Assembly (NCBI RefSeq): GCF_014697105.1
Contig: NZ_JACJRF010000005.1
Location: forward strand, 124,001-188,000
Direction: 5' to 3'
Length of the DNA stretch: 64,000 nt
Source of the DNA: Anabaena subtropica FACHB-260
GTDB taxonomy: Bacteria > Cyanobacteriota > Cyanobacteriia > Cyanobacteriales > Nostocaceae
Shown: one piece after another, positions 1 to 8,528 of the stretch
Layout: each line of letters begins with the position of its first letter
How positions within the stretch are numbered: the first letter of the stretch is position 1
The notes under the pieces: model-generated
Database searches by the model: none
The model's input: only the letters and a program-made list of their open reading frames with translations
Told to the model about the DNA's origin: nothing
Position numbers and translations under genes: made by a program

Positions 1-319
1 TGAGAAAATCAAAGGCAGACGAGCTACCTTGAACAGAGTTAGATGCATCCATAAGAACACCGCTCCTTAAGCTGATGGAGCAAAATAGATTTCTTACAAA
101 TGTAACGCTTGAGTCCAGGGATTGTTGCTAATTTTTGTGGATGATTTTCCCAAGGTCTATTGACATAGGTTGAAGTTACCCGTTGTGTTGAGAAGGGATG
201 TAAGGGTGTGAAGGGATAAGGATTTTAAACACTTACACCGCATACCCCCACCCCCTCTGTTTAGCAACCTACGGTGTACACATAAGTCTGAAAATCTTAC
301 CCACATTGGTTTTAGTCTG

Positions 320-399
320 GTAGGGTGTGTTGTCGCATAGCGCAACGCACCATCCGAAATCTTCGGTGCGTTAGGACTAACGTCCATAACACACCCTAC
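320..399. repeat. Palindromic MITE-like element, GTAGGGTGTGTT ends
   Basis: Inverted ends GTAGGGTGTGTT (320-331) and AACACACCCTAC (388-399) enclose further inner complementary words (GCGCAACGCACC, GGTGCGTTAGGA). It can fold as one long hairpin. Similar ends recur at 8529-8596, 24886-24903, 42352-42380 and 45120-45164, so this is a dispersed family in this genome. Confidence 0.7.
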
Positions 400-628
400 A
401 AAAAATGATTGGCAGTGATTTAATCATTTGTGTATACATCGTAGGTTTAGCAACGGGGAAAAATAGCCGCACACGGTAACTAACAGCCGATTTATTCTGC
501 TTGATGTTGACGTTTATCAGACTTGCGCTAGAGGTTCACAAAAAAGATGCGTGAGGAGAAAACAATTAGTAAACCGTCAAAATGATCTGTATTACCAGAC
601 AAAATGAAATCGCTGTGCTAGATGCACT

Positions 629-653
629 CAATGGCGTTTGCCACACGCCATTG
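629..653 (-). terminator. Hairpin just after the LuxR-type gene
   Basis: A perfect 9-bp stem CAATGGCGT / ACGCCATTG with a 7-nt loop begins 5 nt after the stop codon of the minus-strand regulator. No T tract follows, so its strength as an intrinsic terminator is uncertain. Confidence 0.45.
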
Positions 654-658
654 ATTGT

Positions 659-922
659 TTAATCGTTCTGGTTCGGTAGAGTACAGCAGTTAACGTCATT
701 CAAGCAGACTTTACCCCACTGTAAAGCCCAGCGAACAAGTGCTACTCGGTTTTCCGTTCGCGTCTTGTCGAGAATATTACTAATGTGGTTATCAACTGTG
801 CGTTTGCTAATTTCCAGTTTTCCTGCAATATCTTGGTTAGTTAAGCCAGCGGCCACTAAGTCGATAATTTGCAGTTCTCTGTCTGACAGAGTAACAGGGG
901 TCTGGGACTCGCCACTAGCCAT
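659..922 (-). CDS. Small LuxR/GerE-type HTH transcriptional regulator (PedR-like)
   Basis: This 87-residue protein is almost entirely a LuxR/GerE helix-turn-helix domain. LSDRELQIIDLVAAGLTNQDIA (residues 12-33) is followed by the recognition-helix region ISKRTVDNHISNIL. There is no receiver or autoinducer domain, so it must dimerise and sense, if it does, through this domain or a partner. Cyanobacteria have such single-domain LuxR proteins; PedR (Ssl0564 in Synechocystis), which responds to photosynthetic electron transport, is the best known, and the size and architecture match. The PedR assignment is inferred from architecture only. A GGAGG lies about 12 nt before the ATG. The C-terminal tail, with a CC pair, is not part of the fold. 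Confidence 0.8.
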   Translation of the reverse strand: MASGESQTPVTLSDRELQIIDLVAAGLTNQDIAGKLEISKRTVDNHISNILDKTRTENRVALVRWALQWGKVCLNDVNCCTLPNQND

Positions 923-1435
923 GAGTTATTCTTTCCTCCCTTGGTATATGTACTTATCGCCTTTCTTAATTCTAGAAGATTCTTTTAACTGTAGGGATTT
1001 CAAGTGTTAGCTGTAATACAATTGACAATATTTTTTTTCTTTTTTGAAGGAATGATAATTTCATTATGCTTTTGTAACTGATATTAAAAAATACAATTTT
1101 ATTCAAAAAAATACTTAACTATAGAGATATACAATGTGCGTGGTGTATGGAAAATTACATCCGTCACGAGTAACCGTTGAGGCTAGGGTGTACTGTAGAA
1201 CGCCATAACACAAATTGCTATTACAGCACTTTTCATTTGGATGAGGTACATTATCCTATTCTGTAGCCCCTAATGGAGGACTGTGGAAGCGAGGATTAGT
1301 AATGGGTAATATTTTGTTTTCAATTACTAAATGCAAAGATGAAAACAGTTTATTACTAATTAAGAAAAAATGATTTAATAAATTAATTTTTATTTTTGGA
1401 TAAAATATAAACAATAAGTCTTAACTTCAATAATT
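923..1435. other. Divergent intergenic region between regulator and HslV-like gene
   Basis: About 510 bp of AT-rich DNA separates two divergent genes and must contain both promoters. No HIP1 site, clear operator or conserved small ORF is seen. Runs of A/T at 1025-1110 and 1320-1400 suggest flexible promoter DNA only. Confidence 0.5.
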
Positions 1436-1960
1436 ATGAGCGTTGTTGCAGCTAAAAGATATTCCGGTAAATTAGAGTTTGCTGCTGATAGTATTCGCGT
1501 CAATGGTTACTTAACTGAAAACTCTCGTGTCACTGGGGATGAACAAGGTAAATTGTTTGAAGTTAATGACATGATTATTGGCAGTGTAGGATATGTCATG
1601 GAGTTAAGCTTCATGCAGATATTTGCGAGAAATCATAAGCCTTCTGCTGCGACAGTAGAATCAGTGTTAGACTTCATTGTAGAGTTTTACGCTTGGGCTA
1701 AGAAGAAAGATGATACCTTTGGGCGTAAAAATAGTTATTTAATTGGTATTGAAGGAGAAATCTTTCGTGTCAGTAGTAGCTATTTAGTTGAAAAAATTAA
1801 TGAATTTAGTGCTATTGGTGCAGGACAGCACTTTGCTTTGACGGCAATGTATTTAGATAAAAGCCCTAAAGAAGCCGTAGAAATTGCTAATGAATTGTGT
1901 GTTTACTGCTCTGGCCCAGTAAATGTAATTACAAAAACTTTAAACTCAGTTCATACTTAG
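1436..1960 (+). CDS. HslV-like Ntn-hydrolase / proteasome-beta-type protein
   Basis: The 174-residue protein has the length and pattern of HslV, the peptidase of the HslUV protease. The N-terminal strand VVAAKR, the AAD at 16-18, GKLFEV at 38-43, and the C-terminal SAIGAGQHFALTAM and SPKEAVEIANELCVYCSG segments (residues ~125-160) align by eye with HslV. HslV's Asp17 and Lys33 have counterparts (Asp18 and Lys39). The nucleophile Thr is not present: the chain begins Met-Ser, so removal of Met would expose a Ser. No hslU ATPase is near. It may be a Ser-type Ntn peptidase, a self-processing relative or a non-catalytic shell. The family call is fairly secure; activity is not. Confidence 0.65.
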   Translation: MSVVAAKRYSGKLEFAADSIRVNGYLTENSRVTGDEQGKLFEVNDMIIGSVGYVMELSFMQIFARNHKPSAATVESVLDFIVEFYAWAKKKDDTFGRKNSYLIGIEGEIFRVSSSYLVEKINEFSAIGAGQHFALTAMYLDKSPKEAVEIANELCVYCSGPVNVITKTLNSVHT

Positions 1961-2040
1961 CAAAAAAATTTTATATATGTGAGCATCCTCGAATGCTTTG
2001 ATGATAAGTATGTCAACTTGATAATTTCCTCTAAAAGCTG

Positions 2041-2080
2041 AAAGCGATCGCTCTAAATATAATCTAGGCGATCGCTTTTT
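2041..2080 (+). terminator. Intrinsic terminator built from two HIP1 sites
   Basis: AAAGCGATCG (2041-2050) pairs with CGATCGCTTT (2069-2078) and is followed by further T residues. It lies about 80 nt after the HslV-like stop. The stem is made of two HIP1 octamers, a common arrangement in Nostoc-type genomes. Confidence 0.65.
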
Positions 2081-2187
2081 ATCTAGACCTTGGTAAATCA
2101 GGCTATTGATTATGAAACTTGATAAAATATAGATGCTTAGATACAGACATTTTTACTTTTAAAAACAAAGAAAATTTTAATTTACAG

Positions 2188-2805
2188 ATGAATACTGATT
2201 TGACATCTACCAACACAGATAACTTTATTAATACCTTATCCCAAGCGGCGGGGGCGTATCGGAAACAAAGCAACAACCGTACTCAGCCAGAGGTCATAGT
2301 TAATGCTTTGTTACAAGCAGAAAAAACTGCCAAACAGCAACGGCTAAATTATGATTTTGATTCTTTAATCGGACAATGGCGATTGTGTTTTGCGACGGGG
2401 ACGAAAAAGGCTCAAGAGCGAGGCGGGATTACTTTAGGTAAAGGTTGGTATGTACCCCAATTTACGAAAATTTATATATCCTTTCGCTCTTCTCCAATAG
2501 AAGATTTAAGCAGAGGCGAAGTTACTAACCAAGTAAAATTGGGGTCATTTTTATTACAACTTACAGGCCCAGCCAAATATTTAGGCAAGAAAAATATCTT
2601 GGCTTTTGACTTTACCCAGATGTCCCTCAGTTTATTTGGTCGTACTCTTTACCAACAAAAGATTCGCTCTGGCAAAGTTCAATCTGAGGATTTTTACAAC
2701 CAACCCATAGGGAAACAAGCATTTTTTGCGTTCTTTTTGGTGACAGAAGATTTGATTGCGGCTCGTGGACGTGGGGGAGGTTTGGCTATTTGGATTCGGG
2801 AATAA
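2188..2805 (+). CDS. PAP/fibrillin-family lipid-associated protein
   Basis: The protein is 205 residues from ATG 2188. It matches the plastid-lipid-associated protein (fibrillin) family: an N-terminal helical segment, then IGQWRLCFATGTKKA, a beta-barrel-like middle (LGKGWYVPQFTKIYISF, VKLGSFLLQLTGPAKYL) and the closing FFLVTEDLIAARGRGGGLAIWIRE, which resembles the family's usual C-terminal motif. Fibrillins bind lipids or quinones at thylakoids or plastoglobules; the ligand here is unknown. The frame is open from a TTG at 2119, but the 23 extra residues do not resemble the family, so ATG 2188 is preferred. It converges on the next minus-strand gene only 9 nt away. Confidence 0.8.
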   Translation: MNTDLTSTNTDNFINTLSQAAGAYRKQSNNRTQPEVIVNALLQAEKTAKQQRLNYDFDSLIGQWRLCFATGTKKAQERGGITLGKGWYVPQFTKIYISFRSSPIEDLSRGEVTNQVKLGSFLLQLTGPAKYLGKKNILAFDFTQMSLSLFGRTLYQQKIRSGKVQSEDFYNQPIGKQAFFAFFLVTEDLIAARGRGGGLAIWIRE

Positions 2806-2814
2806 TTCTTGATT

Positions 2815-3759
2815 TTATTTTATGAGTGGTAGAAGCGATCGCTCAATTTCTTGGCTGACTAGCTGATTACCTTGTAAGTTCAGATGAATATGATCATGGT
2901 ATAAGGCTTTAAAGTCATCAGTAGCATTAAATATTGGTAAAAAATCTATATAAGTAATTTGTTGGGACTGAGTAAATTCCTTGAGGCGTTGACGTTCCTT
3001 AATTTCGTAATCACGGGGCCCTGGTTCACCTAGTTCTCGTAATAGGGGAGTCATCACCAGGAGAAATTGGCTATTTTTTTGACGAGTTAATTCCTGAATT
3101 TTACCAATGGTTTCTAAATTAATCCCGACGCGATCGCCTCCTTCTTTCTGGACTGCGGTTAATTCAGGATTTGGCTGTGGTTTTTTGATGTAACGCTGCC
3201 ATACTTCTATTAATGCTAAGGGTGGTTTTTTGTCTGGATAGTTGCGATCGCTTCCTACGGGTAACGATGTGGGTGCTGTCGCAAATAAATCATCAGTATT
3301 GAGTACCAATACAACTACTTGGGCATGAAAATTACCAAATCGTTGTAAGTAAGCCAATTCATTTCTCGGCCCCCAAGAATTAGCTGAAGCATTCAGTACC
3401 TCTACTTGTTGATAATTGTCATGAGTTGATGAACTTAGGGAAGTCATCATCAAGCTAGAGATTGTATTCTTTTGATCTGTCCACCAACCACCATTAATAA
3501 TTGAATCTCCCAAAAGTAGGATTCTTAGGGTGGCTGGTGCAGGTGTCTTGGCGATCGCCCCACTCCGCATAGAATATTCATTGATTTCAATGCGATTACC
3601 AAAGCGGCGGGTGCGCTGGTTAGGAGCCAACAAGTAACCAATTTGCGGATCGCCAATGTAAATCAGAGGATTACCAAAACCAAAGAGCGATCGCAACCCG
3701 ATCTCCACCGCTAGTAATCCTATCGTTATCAGCAAAATAATCATCGATACTAATTTCAT
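2815..3759 (-). CDS. Membrane-anchored SGNH/GDSL-type hydrolase
   Basis: This is a 314-residue protein with an N-terminal transmembrane helix (residues 4-24) and an extracytoplasmic SGNH fold. Visible blocks are LLLGDSI (nucleophile Ser, about residue 86), NASANSWGP (Gly/Asn block), VLNTDD, and the C-terminal DHIHLNLQGN carrying the Asp-x-x-His dyad. Such proteins act as esterases or as O-acetyl-modifying enzymes on glycans or lipids; the substrate cannot be told. Five HIP1 octamers lie within the gene, so it is an old resident of the genome. The start is an ATG just before the membrane helix. Confidence 0.8.
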   Translation of the reverse strand: MKLVSMIILLITIGLLAVEIGLRSLFGFGNPLIYIGDPQIGYLLAPNQRTRRFGNRIEINEYSMRSGAIAKTPAPATLRILLLGDSIINGGWWTDQKNTISSLMMTSLSSSTHDNYQQVEVLNASANSWGPRNELAYLQRFGNFHAQVVVLVLNTDDLFATAPTSLPVGSDRNYPDKKPPLALIEVWQRYIKKPQPNPELTAVQKEGGDRVGINLETIGKIQELTRQKNSQFLLVMTPLLRELGEPGPRDYEIKERQRLKEFTQSQQITYIDFLPIFNATDDFKALYHDHIHLNLQGNQLVSQEIERSLLPLIK

Positions 3760-4118
3760 TTGTAACCAACCTTTTCTTAATCACGGAAAACAACTAAATT
3801 TAAAGTAAATGATTATACGTATTTTTTCAAAATAAGAGATAACCTCTCACTTAATTTAAGGTTTCTTCCTAAATTCAGTAGAATTAAAGCTTTGTTCTCT
3901 TCCCCATACCCGATTACCTATACCCGATTTTCTATTATCCACGCTTGATTCTTTCGTATAAAACTGAACATTCTGTCTACAGAAGTAAGTAAAATCGGTG
4001 ATGAAAATGTTGCAAAGCTTAAACAAAATATTATTAGTAATATCGTCTTATATGCGGATAGAAGGACTAAAATCAAAACGGGTAAATTAACCCAGTCAAA
4101 AAGGAGGATTACAAAGCT
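3760..4118. other. Divergent promoter region
   Basis: This 359-bp AT-rich region lies between the SGNH gene (minus) and the small membrane protein (plus). A duplicated word TACCCGATT occurs near 3906-3935. No other feature is recognised apart from the strong ribosome binding site at 4101-4107. Confidence 0.5.
4101..4107 (+). promoter_or_regulatory. Strong Shine-Dalgarno site for the 46-residue protein
   Basis: AAGGAGG precedes ATG 4119 by 11 nt. Most genes in the window have weak or no Shine-Dalgarno sequence, so this suggests high expression of the small protein. Confidence 0.8.
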
Positions 4119-4259
4119 ATGTCCGACTTAAATCGCGGAATTATGAAATTTGAAGGGGCAGATTCCCCTAAACTTGTTACCATCTCTACAGTGTTACTGT
4201 TGGGATCAATTGCTGGTCTGATTATTTGGGCGTTACAAGCAGCCTATGCGCTCAACTGA
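4119..4259 (+). CDS. 46-residue one-helix membrane protein, probably thylakoid
   Basis: This small gene encodes MSDLNRGIMKFEGADSPK, then one hydrophobic helix (about residues 19-43: VTISTVLLLGSIAGLIIWAL) and a short tail AAYALN. A textbook AAGGAGG ribosome binding site lies 11 nt before the ATG, which strongly supports translation. Size and topology are those of the small photosystem II or assembly-factor subunits of cyanobacteria; Psb35 (Ssl2148-type) is a candidate, but I cannot confirm the identity by eye. It stands alone, followed by a miniature repeat element. Confidence 0.75.
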   Translation: MSDLNRGIMKFEGADSPKLVTISTVLLLGSIAGLIIWALQAAYALN

Positions 4260-4553
4260 GTGTGTACGTAGCAGCTTTGAGGGACACCGACAACACAGTT
4301 AGGATTTACGCATGAAAACAAAGAATCAGGGTATGGGGGTATAGGGGTAAGAATGAAGAGAAATTACACCCTCACACTCTTACACCCTCACAAAGTCTCG
4401 TTGCGTAAGTCCTAATAAATTTTCATCCTAGCCGTGTGTCCATCAAGCAACTAACAACAGATCCCTAATAACCATCAAAAATTGTAGGAAAACTTTAGAT
4501 ATTGAAGATTTGAGGTTTTAAGTGCAAGATTAATCTCAAATCAAAAATTCAGA
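4260..4553. other. Intergenic region holding a MITE
   Basis: The 294 bp between the small membrane gene and the dikinase fusion are largely taken up by the element at 4298-4416. Nothing else is recognised; the promoter of the next gene presumably lies in 4420-4550. Confidence 0.5.
4298..4416. repeat. MITE with TTAGGAYTTACGCA inverted ends
   Basis: TTAGGATTTACGCA (4299-4312) and TGCGTAAGTCCTAA (4402-4415) are inverted ends matching at 13 of 14 positions. About 90 bp of G/T- then C/A-rich sequence lies between. This end sequence is a common short-element signature in Nostoc-group genomes. No ORF is inside. Confidence 0.7.
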
Positions 4554-7445
4554 ATGAGAGAACTTTGGGGTGCCTTAGTTATATTAATTGTCTGTCCCCT
4601 CTTGGGCGCGTTACCTGTAATTGCTTGGATTACTTACGCGCTCAAAAGGAGACGTTTAGCTCAAATCGGTACGAAAAATGTCAGTGTCTCCGCAGCTTTT
4701 TACCACGGTGGCACATTAGCAGGTGTTTTAGCGGTTGTATCAGAAGCCCTAAAAGGAATCGCGGCAATTTCTATTGCTCGTGCTTTTTTTCCTGAGGGGT
4801 CGTTTTGGGAACTGCTGTCCCTCATCGCTTTGGTACTAGGTAGGTACTTAATTGGCAGAGGGGCGGGGACAACCAACGTCGTTTGGGGATTATTAGTACA
4901 TGATCCCCTGATAGCAATATTTGTTGGTCTGGTAGCAATCATCAGCTTTACGCTTTTGCAGTCGAGAAATCTGGTAAAGTATGGGGTTTTATTTGTGTTT
5001 CCTTTATTTGTAGTGCTGCTCCATGCCGAAGATTTTCCTAAAATTATTACGGCTTTTGCCCTAGCAGGATTATTGTGGTGGATTTATAAAAGAATACCTG
5101 ATGACCTGAATTTATCCTCCCAAGAGGTAGATACAGAGTCGCAAGCAGCATTTGAATATTTACGTGGCAATGACACAATTCTCACACTAGATGATGAACT
5201 AGACCAGGCGATCGCTGGGCAGAAAGCAGCTACTTTATCTCAAATTAAGCGTTGGGGTTATCAAGTACCCAAGGGTTGGTTACTCGTTCCTGGCAATGAT
5301 CCAGAAAAATTATTAGAATTTCTCCAGCCATCCGAATTATCACCCTTAGTAGTACGTTCTTCCGCCATTGGGGAAGACTCAGAACAGGCTTCGGCGGCTG
5401 GGCAATATTTAACAGTTCTGCAAGTTACCAGTGATCAGCAACTGCAACAAGCGATCGCACAAGTTAGAGAATCATATAATAATCCATCTGCTGTGCAGTA
5501 TCGCCGCGATCGCGGTTTACCCGACACAGCAATGTCAGTCCTGATTCAACAACAAGTCCAAAGCGCATATTCTGGAGTCGTTTTCAGTCGTGATCCCATC
5601 ACCCAACAAGGCGATGCAGTGATTATCGAAGCCTTACCCGGTAGCCCCACTCAAGTCGTCTCTGGGAAAGTGACACCAGAACAATATCGGGCTTTTGTCG
5701 TTGAAGCAGATAACTTGTCCTCGGTGAAATTAGAAGGTACAGGACGGGTACCACAGGCATTAATTAAACAAGTGGCATACTTAGCTCGTCGTTTAGAAAA
5801 GCGTTACCTGGGAGTACCTCAAGATATTGAGTGGAGTTACGACGGCCAAACCCTGTGGTTATTGCAAGCAAGACCAATTACTACCCTATTACCCATCTGG
5901 ACAAGGAAAATCGCGGCGGAAGTGATTCCTGGTGTCGTCCATCCCTTAACTTGGTCGATTAATCGTCCCTTAACTTGTGGCGTTTGGGGTGATATTTTTA
6001 CGATAGTATTAGGCGATCGCTCTACAGGTTTAGATTTTACAGAAACAGCAACTCTGCATTACTCTAGAGCTTATTTTAATGCCTCTCTCTTAGGGGATAT
6101 TTTTCTAAGGATGGGATTACCGCCAGAGAGTCTAGAATTCTTGACTAGAGGCGCGAAAATGAGTAAGCCGCCGTTGCAGTCAACTTTACAAAATCTGCCA
6201 GGACTACTGAAATTACTTAAACAAGAACTCAATTTAGAGAAAGACTTTAAACAAGATTACCAAAAAGTATTTATTCCGGGGTTGTCCCAATTAGCCAATG
6301 CGTCCCTAGAGGAGCAAGAAACAGCCGAACTCTTGACTGGAATTGATTTCAACCTGGAATTGATGCGCCGTGGCACTTACTACAGCATTTTAGCTCCCCT
6401 AAGTGCTGCCATTAGACAAGGAATTTTTCGGGTAAAAGATGAGCAAATTGATAACAGCGTCACCCCAGAAGTAGCCGCTTTACGCTCATTGAGAGCTTTA
6501 GCTGTAGATGCCAAACAGGTATTACCAGAATGTGAACCTGAGCAAGTATTTGATAAGTTAGCACAAATTCCCGAAGGAGAAAAAATTCTTTATGAATTTA
6601 ACGAATTGCTGGAAGATTACGGCTATTTGAGTGATGTGGGTACAAATATTGCCGTTCCCACCTGGAAGGAAGATCCCCAACCAATCAAGCAGTTATTTGT
6701 CCAACTAATTCAACTGAGTGAACCAGAAAAAGCCGAATTAGAAGCAAAACAGATTGCTTCACCCAAACGTAGACGGGGAACTGTGCAGCGACGGGTAGAT
6801 ATTAAAGGACGAGTCACCGAACTTTATTCACGTTTACTCGCAGAACTACGTTGGAGATTCGTGGCTTTAGAGCAGATTTTGTTAAAGTCAGGTCTACTTC
6901 ATGAGGTAGGTGATATATTCTTTTTGGAATTGGATGAAGTACAGCGTTTAGTAACAGATGCCGATGACGAGTTAAAGACTAGCTTAACTGAACTGATCAA
7001 ATTTAGGCGATCGCAATTCCAGCAAGATAGTCAAATTGAACAAGTCCCCTTGGTAGTCTACGGTAATATACCCCCTCACCCTGCCGATACTATAGAGATT
7101 TACTCTGATCAAATATTACAAGGTATTGCCGCCAGCCACGGTCAAGCCGAAGGCAGAATCAAGGTAATACGTAACTTACAGAACTTGCCAGACATCGACA
7201 AAGATACAATTCTCGTAGTACCTTATACCGATTCCGGCTGGGCCCCGCTTTTAGTTAGGGCTGGTGGAATAGTAGCTGAAGCCGGGGGTAGACTTTCACA
7301 CGGGGCGATCGTTGCAAGAGAATACGGTATTCCTGCGGTTATGGATGTTAAAGGCGCGACATGGATTTTGCAAGATGGTCAACGGGTAAGAATTGATGGA
7401 TCTAGGGGTATTGTGGAACTATCCAACGACTTACGACCAAATTGA
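4554..7445 (+). CDS. PlsY-like membrane domain fused to PEP synthase-like dikinase
   Basis: This is a 963-residue two-part protein. Residues 1-180 form several membrane helices resembling PlsY (acyl-phosphate:glycerol-3-phosphate acyltransferase): IGTKNVSVSAAF, SEALKG and GRYLIGRGAGTTNV sit where PlsY has GSGNxGATN, DxxKG and GHxxxxxxxFKGGKGVAT, but with changed key residues. Residues ~215-445 are a PEP synthase/PPDK ATP-binding domain (VRSSAIGEDSEQASAAGQY, DIEWSYDGQTLWLLQARPI). The C-terminus is a PEP-utilising swivelling domain with AGGRLSHGAIVAREYGIPAV; His916 would be the phosphorylated residue. The long middle (450-850) has no clear domain. The LSHGA form is closer to rifampin-phosphotransferase-like dikinases than to true PEP synthase. 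The substrate is unknown; a lipid or polyol phosphotransfer role is a guess. Confidence 0.75.
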   Translation: MRELWGALVILIVCPLLGALPVIAWITYALKRRRLAQIGTKNVSVSAAFYHGGTLAGVLAVVSEALKGIAAISIARAFFPEGSFWELLSLIALVLGRYLIGRGAGTTNVVWGLLVHDPLIAIFVGLVAIISFTLLQSRNLVKYGVLFVFPLFVVLLHAEDFPKIITAFALAGLLWWIYKRIPDDLNLSSQEVDTESQAAFEYLRGNDTILTLDDELDQAIAGQKAATLSQIKRWGYQVPKGWLLVPGNDPEKLLEFLQPSELSPLVVRSSAIGEDSEQASAAGQYLTVLQVTSDQQLQQAIAQVRESYNNPSAVQYRRDRGLPDTAMSVLIQQQVQSAYSGVVFSRDPITQQGDAVIIEALPGSPTQVVSGKVTPEQYRAFVVEADNLSSVKLEGTGRVPQALIKQVAYLARRLEKRYLGVPQDIEWSYDGQTLWLLQARPITTLLPIWTRKIAAEVIPGVVHPLTWSINRPLTCGVWGDIFTIVLGDRSTGLDFTETATLHYSRAYFNASLLGDIFLRMGLPPESLEFLTRGAKMSKPPLQSTLQNLPGLLKLLKQELNLEKDFKQDYQKVFIPGLSQLANASLEEQETAELLTGIDFNLELMRRGTYYSILAPLSAAIRQGIFRVKDEQIDNSVTPEVAALRSLRALAVDAKQVLPECEPEQVFDKLAQIPEGEKILYEFNELLEDYGYLSDVGTNIAVPTWKEDPQPIKQLFVQLIQLSEPEKAELEAKQIASPKRRRGTVQRRVDIKGRVTELYSRLLAELRWRFVALEQILLKSGLLHEVGDIFFLELDEVQRLVTDADDELKTSLTELIKFRRSQFQQDSQIEQVPLVVYGNIPPHPADTIEIYSDQILQGIAASHGQAEGRIKVIRNLQNLPDIDKDTILVVPYTDSGWAPLLVRAGGIVAEAGGRLSHGAIVAREYGIPAVMDVKGATWILQDGQRVRIDGSRGIVELSNDLRPN

Positions 7446-7450
7446 CTAAA

Positions 7451-7491
7451 CGCTCTACTCAGAATTTGATTAAACCGTCGTGAGTAGAGCG
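7451..7491 (+). terminator. Hairpin after the dikinase fusion
   Basis: CGCTCTACTCA (7451-7461) and TGAGTAGAGCG (7481-7491) form a perfect 11-bp stem with a 19-nt loop, 5 nt after the stop codon. No T tract follows. Confidence 0.5.
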
Positions 7492-7610
7492 TGAACTGCG
7501 ATCGCCATATCTTGCAGAAGTCTCTAAAATATAATTATCTTCAGCACGACTTGAATAGTTCTACAAAAGCACTGACTAAGGAAGAAAAGTTTTGTTGCTA
7601 ATGTCTTGCT

Positions 7611-8462
7611 CTATTTATTTAGAGGTTTTTGCTCTGCTACTTGTTGGACTTGTGCAACATCTAAGTCTAACGCCTGTGCTATCTGTTCTACAGTTAAACC
7701 CAATGCTAACAGTTTAGGTATAGCTTCTAATTTGGCTTTTTGTTTACCTTCTAGTTCACCTTCTAGTTTGCCTTCTAGTTTGCCTTCTAATTTGCCTTCT
7801 AGTTTGCCTTCTTCTCTAGCTTCTTGATAAACCCGCGTTTTTTTCAATTCACTTAATCCAAACATTGCTTCTATCTCCTGACGGCTCATTTGCGGAAATT
7901 TGTAAACTAAGATTGTCTCTATTAATTCTAGTAATTGTTTTTGTGGTAGTTGCAAATTTTGTGATTGTTGGGTGCGGTTGATTAATTCCCTAGCCATGTT
8001 AATGGCTGTATCTTCCGCTTCAACTACTAATTTTATCGTAGCAATACCTATGGGTAGTGATGCAGCTTCGCCTAGTTCATCTAGGTAAATTATCCTAATA
8101 TGTTGACTTTCAAAAAATTCTAAGAAATCTTCTTTCTCTGCTGTATCTATATATCTACTAGGATAAATCACCACTCCCCGCCAAGGATTTTTGCTTTTGT
8201 TTTGGCGTAAGTATAAAGAAATTTCTGAAACTAGGCGTAAGTAGATGTCTGCATCTGCTTGAAATTGCACTTCCACAAAATAAATCGGGCTTTTTTGCTG
8301 TTGGCTAGGGAGAAATACACCATCAATTCTGAAAGCTGTTTGTTTGATTTCTACTGAAGCAAATTGATAGATGTTAACAGTTTCGGGAGGGTTGCCAATT
8401 AGTTCAAAGAAAATGCTGGGGAATTGTTGAAACAGGCGATAAAATATGCTGTCAGTTTTCAC
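7611..8462 (-). CDS. Rpn-family (DUF2887-type) putative nuclease/transposase-like protein
   Basis: The 283-residue protein starts at GTG with MKTDSIFYRLFQQFPSIFFELIG, the typical opening of the cyanobacterial Rpn/DUF2887 family. FRIDGVFLP and PIYFVEVQFQ carry the D...ExQ pattern of the PD-(D/E)XK nuclease fold. A C-terminal coiled region has four GKLE units and one GELE, encoded by five 12-bp DNA repeats, then a helical LGLTVEQIAQALDLDVAQVQQV segment. Rpn proteins promote RecA-independent recombination in E. coli; the role of cyanobacterial copies is unknown. They are usually multicopy and variable in the C-terminal repeat. Confidence 0.8.
   Translation of the reverse strand: MKTDSIFYRLFQQFPSIFFELIGNPPETVNIYQFASVEIKQTAFRIDGVFLPSQQQKSPIYFVEVQFQADADIYLRLVSEISLYLRQNKSKNPWRGVVIYPSRYIDTAEKEDFLEFFESQHIRIIYLDELGEAASLPIGIATIKLVVEAEDTAINMARELINRTQQSQNLQLPQKQLLELIETILVYKFPQMSRQEIEAMFGLSELKKTRVYQEAREEGKLEGKLEGKLEGKLEGELEGKQKAKLEAIPKLLALGLTVEQIAQALDLDVAQVQQVAEQKPLNK
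7747..7806. repeat. Five 12-bp tandem repeats inside the Rpn-type gene
   Basis: Five units of CCTTCTAGTTTG (two with one or two changes) lie head to tail. On the minus strand they encode the repeated Glu-Gly-Lys-Leu run. The 12-bp unit preserves the frame, so copy-number change would alter coiled-coil length without truncating the protein. Confidence 0.9.
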
Positions 8463-8528
8463 GCAGAGCTTTTAGCTGATTTTTAGCTACGGTGATTTTA
8501 TCATGATTGATATTACCTTTGCTTGCTT

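Larger units (their letters stand above)
1..658. other. Intergenic region without a supported gene
   Basis: No credible gene is seen here. A short minus-strand frame at 157-387 is low in complexity and runs through a repeat. The stretch holds G/T-rich low-copy repeat sequence around 175-260, a hairpin element at 320-399 and the terminator-like hairpin of the next gene at 629-653. Confidence 0.6.

Noticed and set aside
157..387. 76-codon minus-strand frame near the window start
   Set aside because: It runs across the palindromic element at 320-399 and low-complexity DNA, with no family signature.
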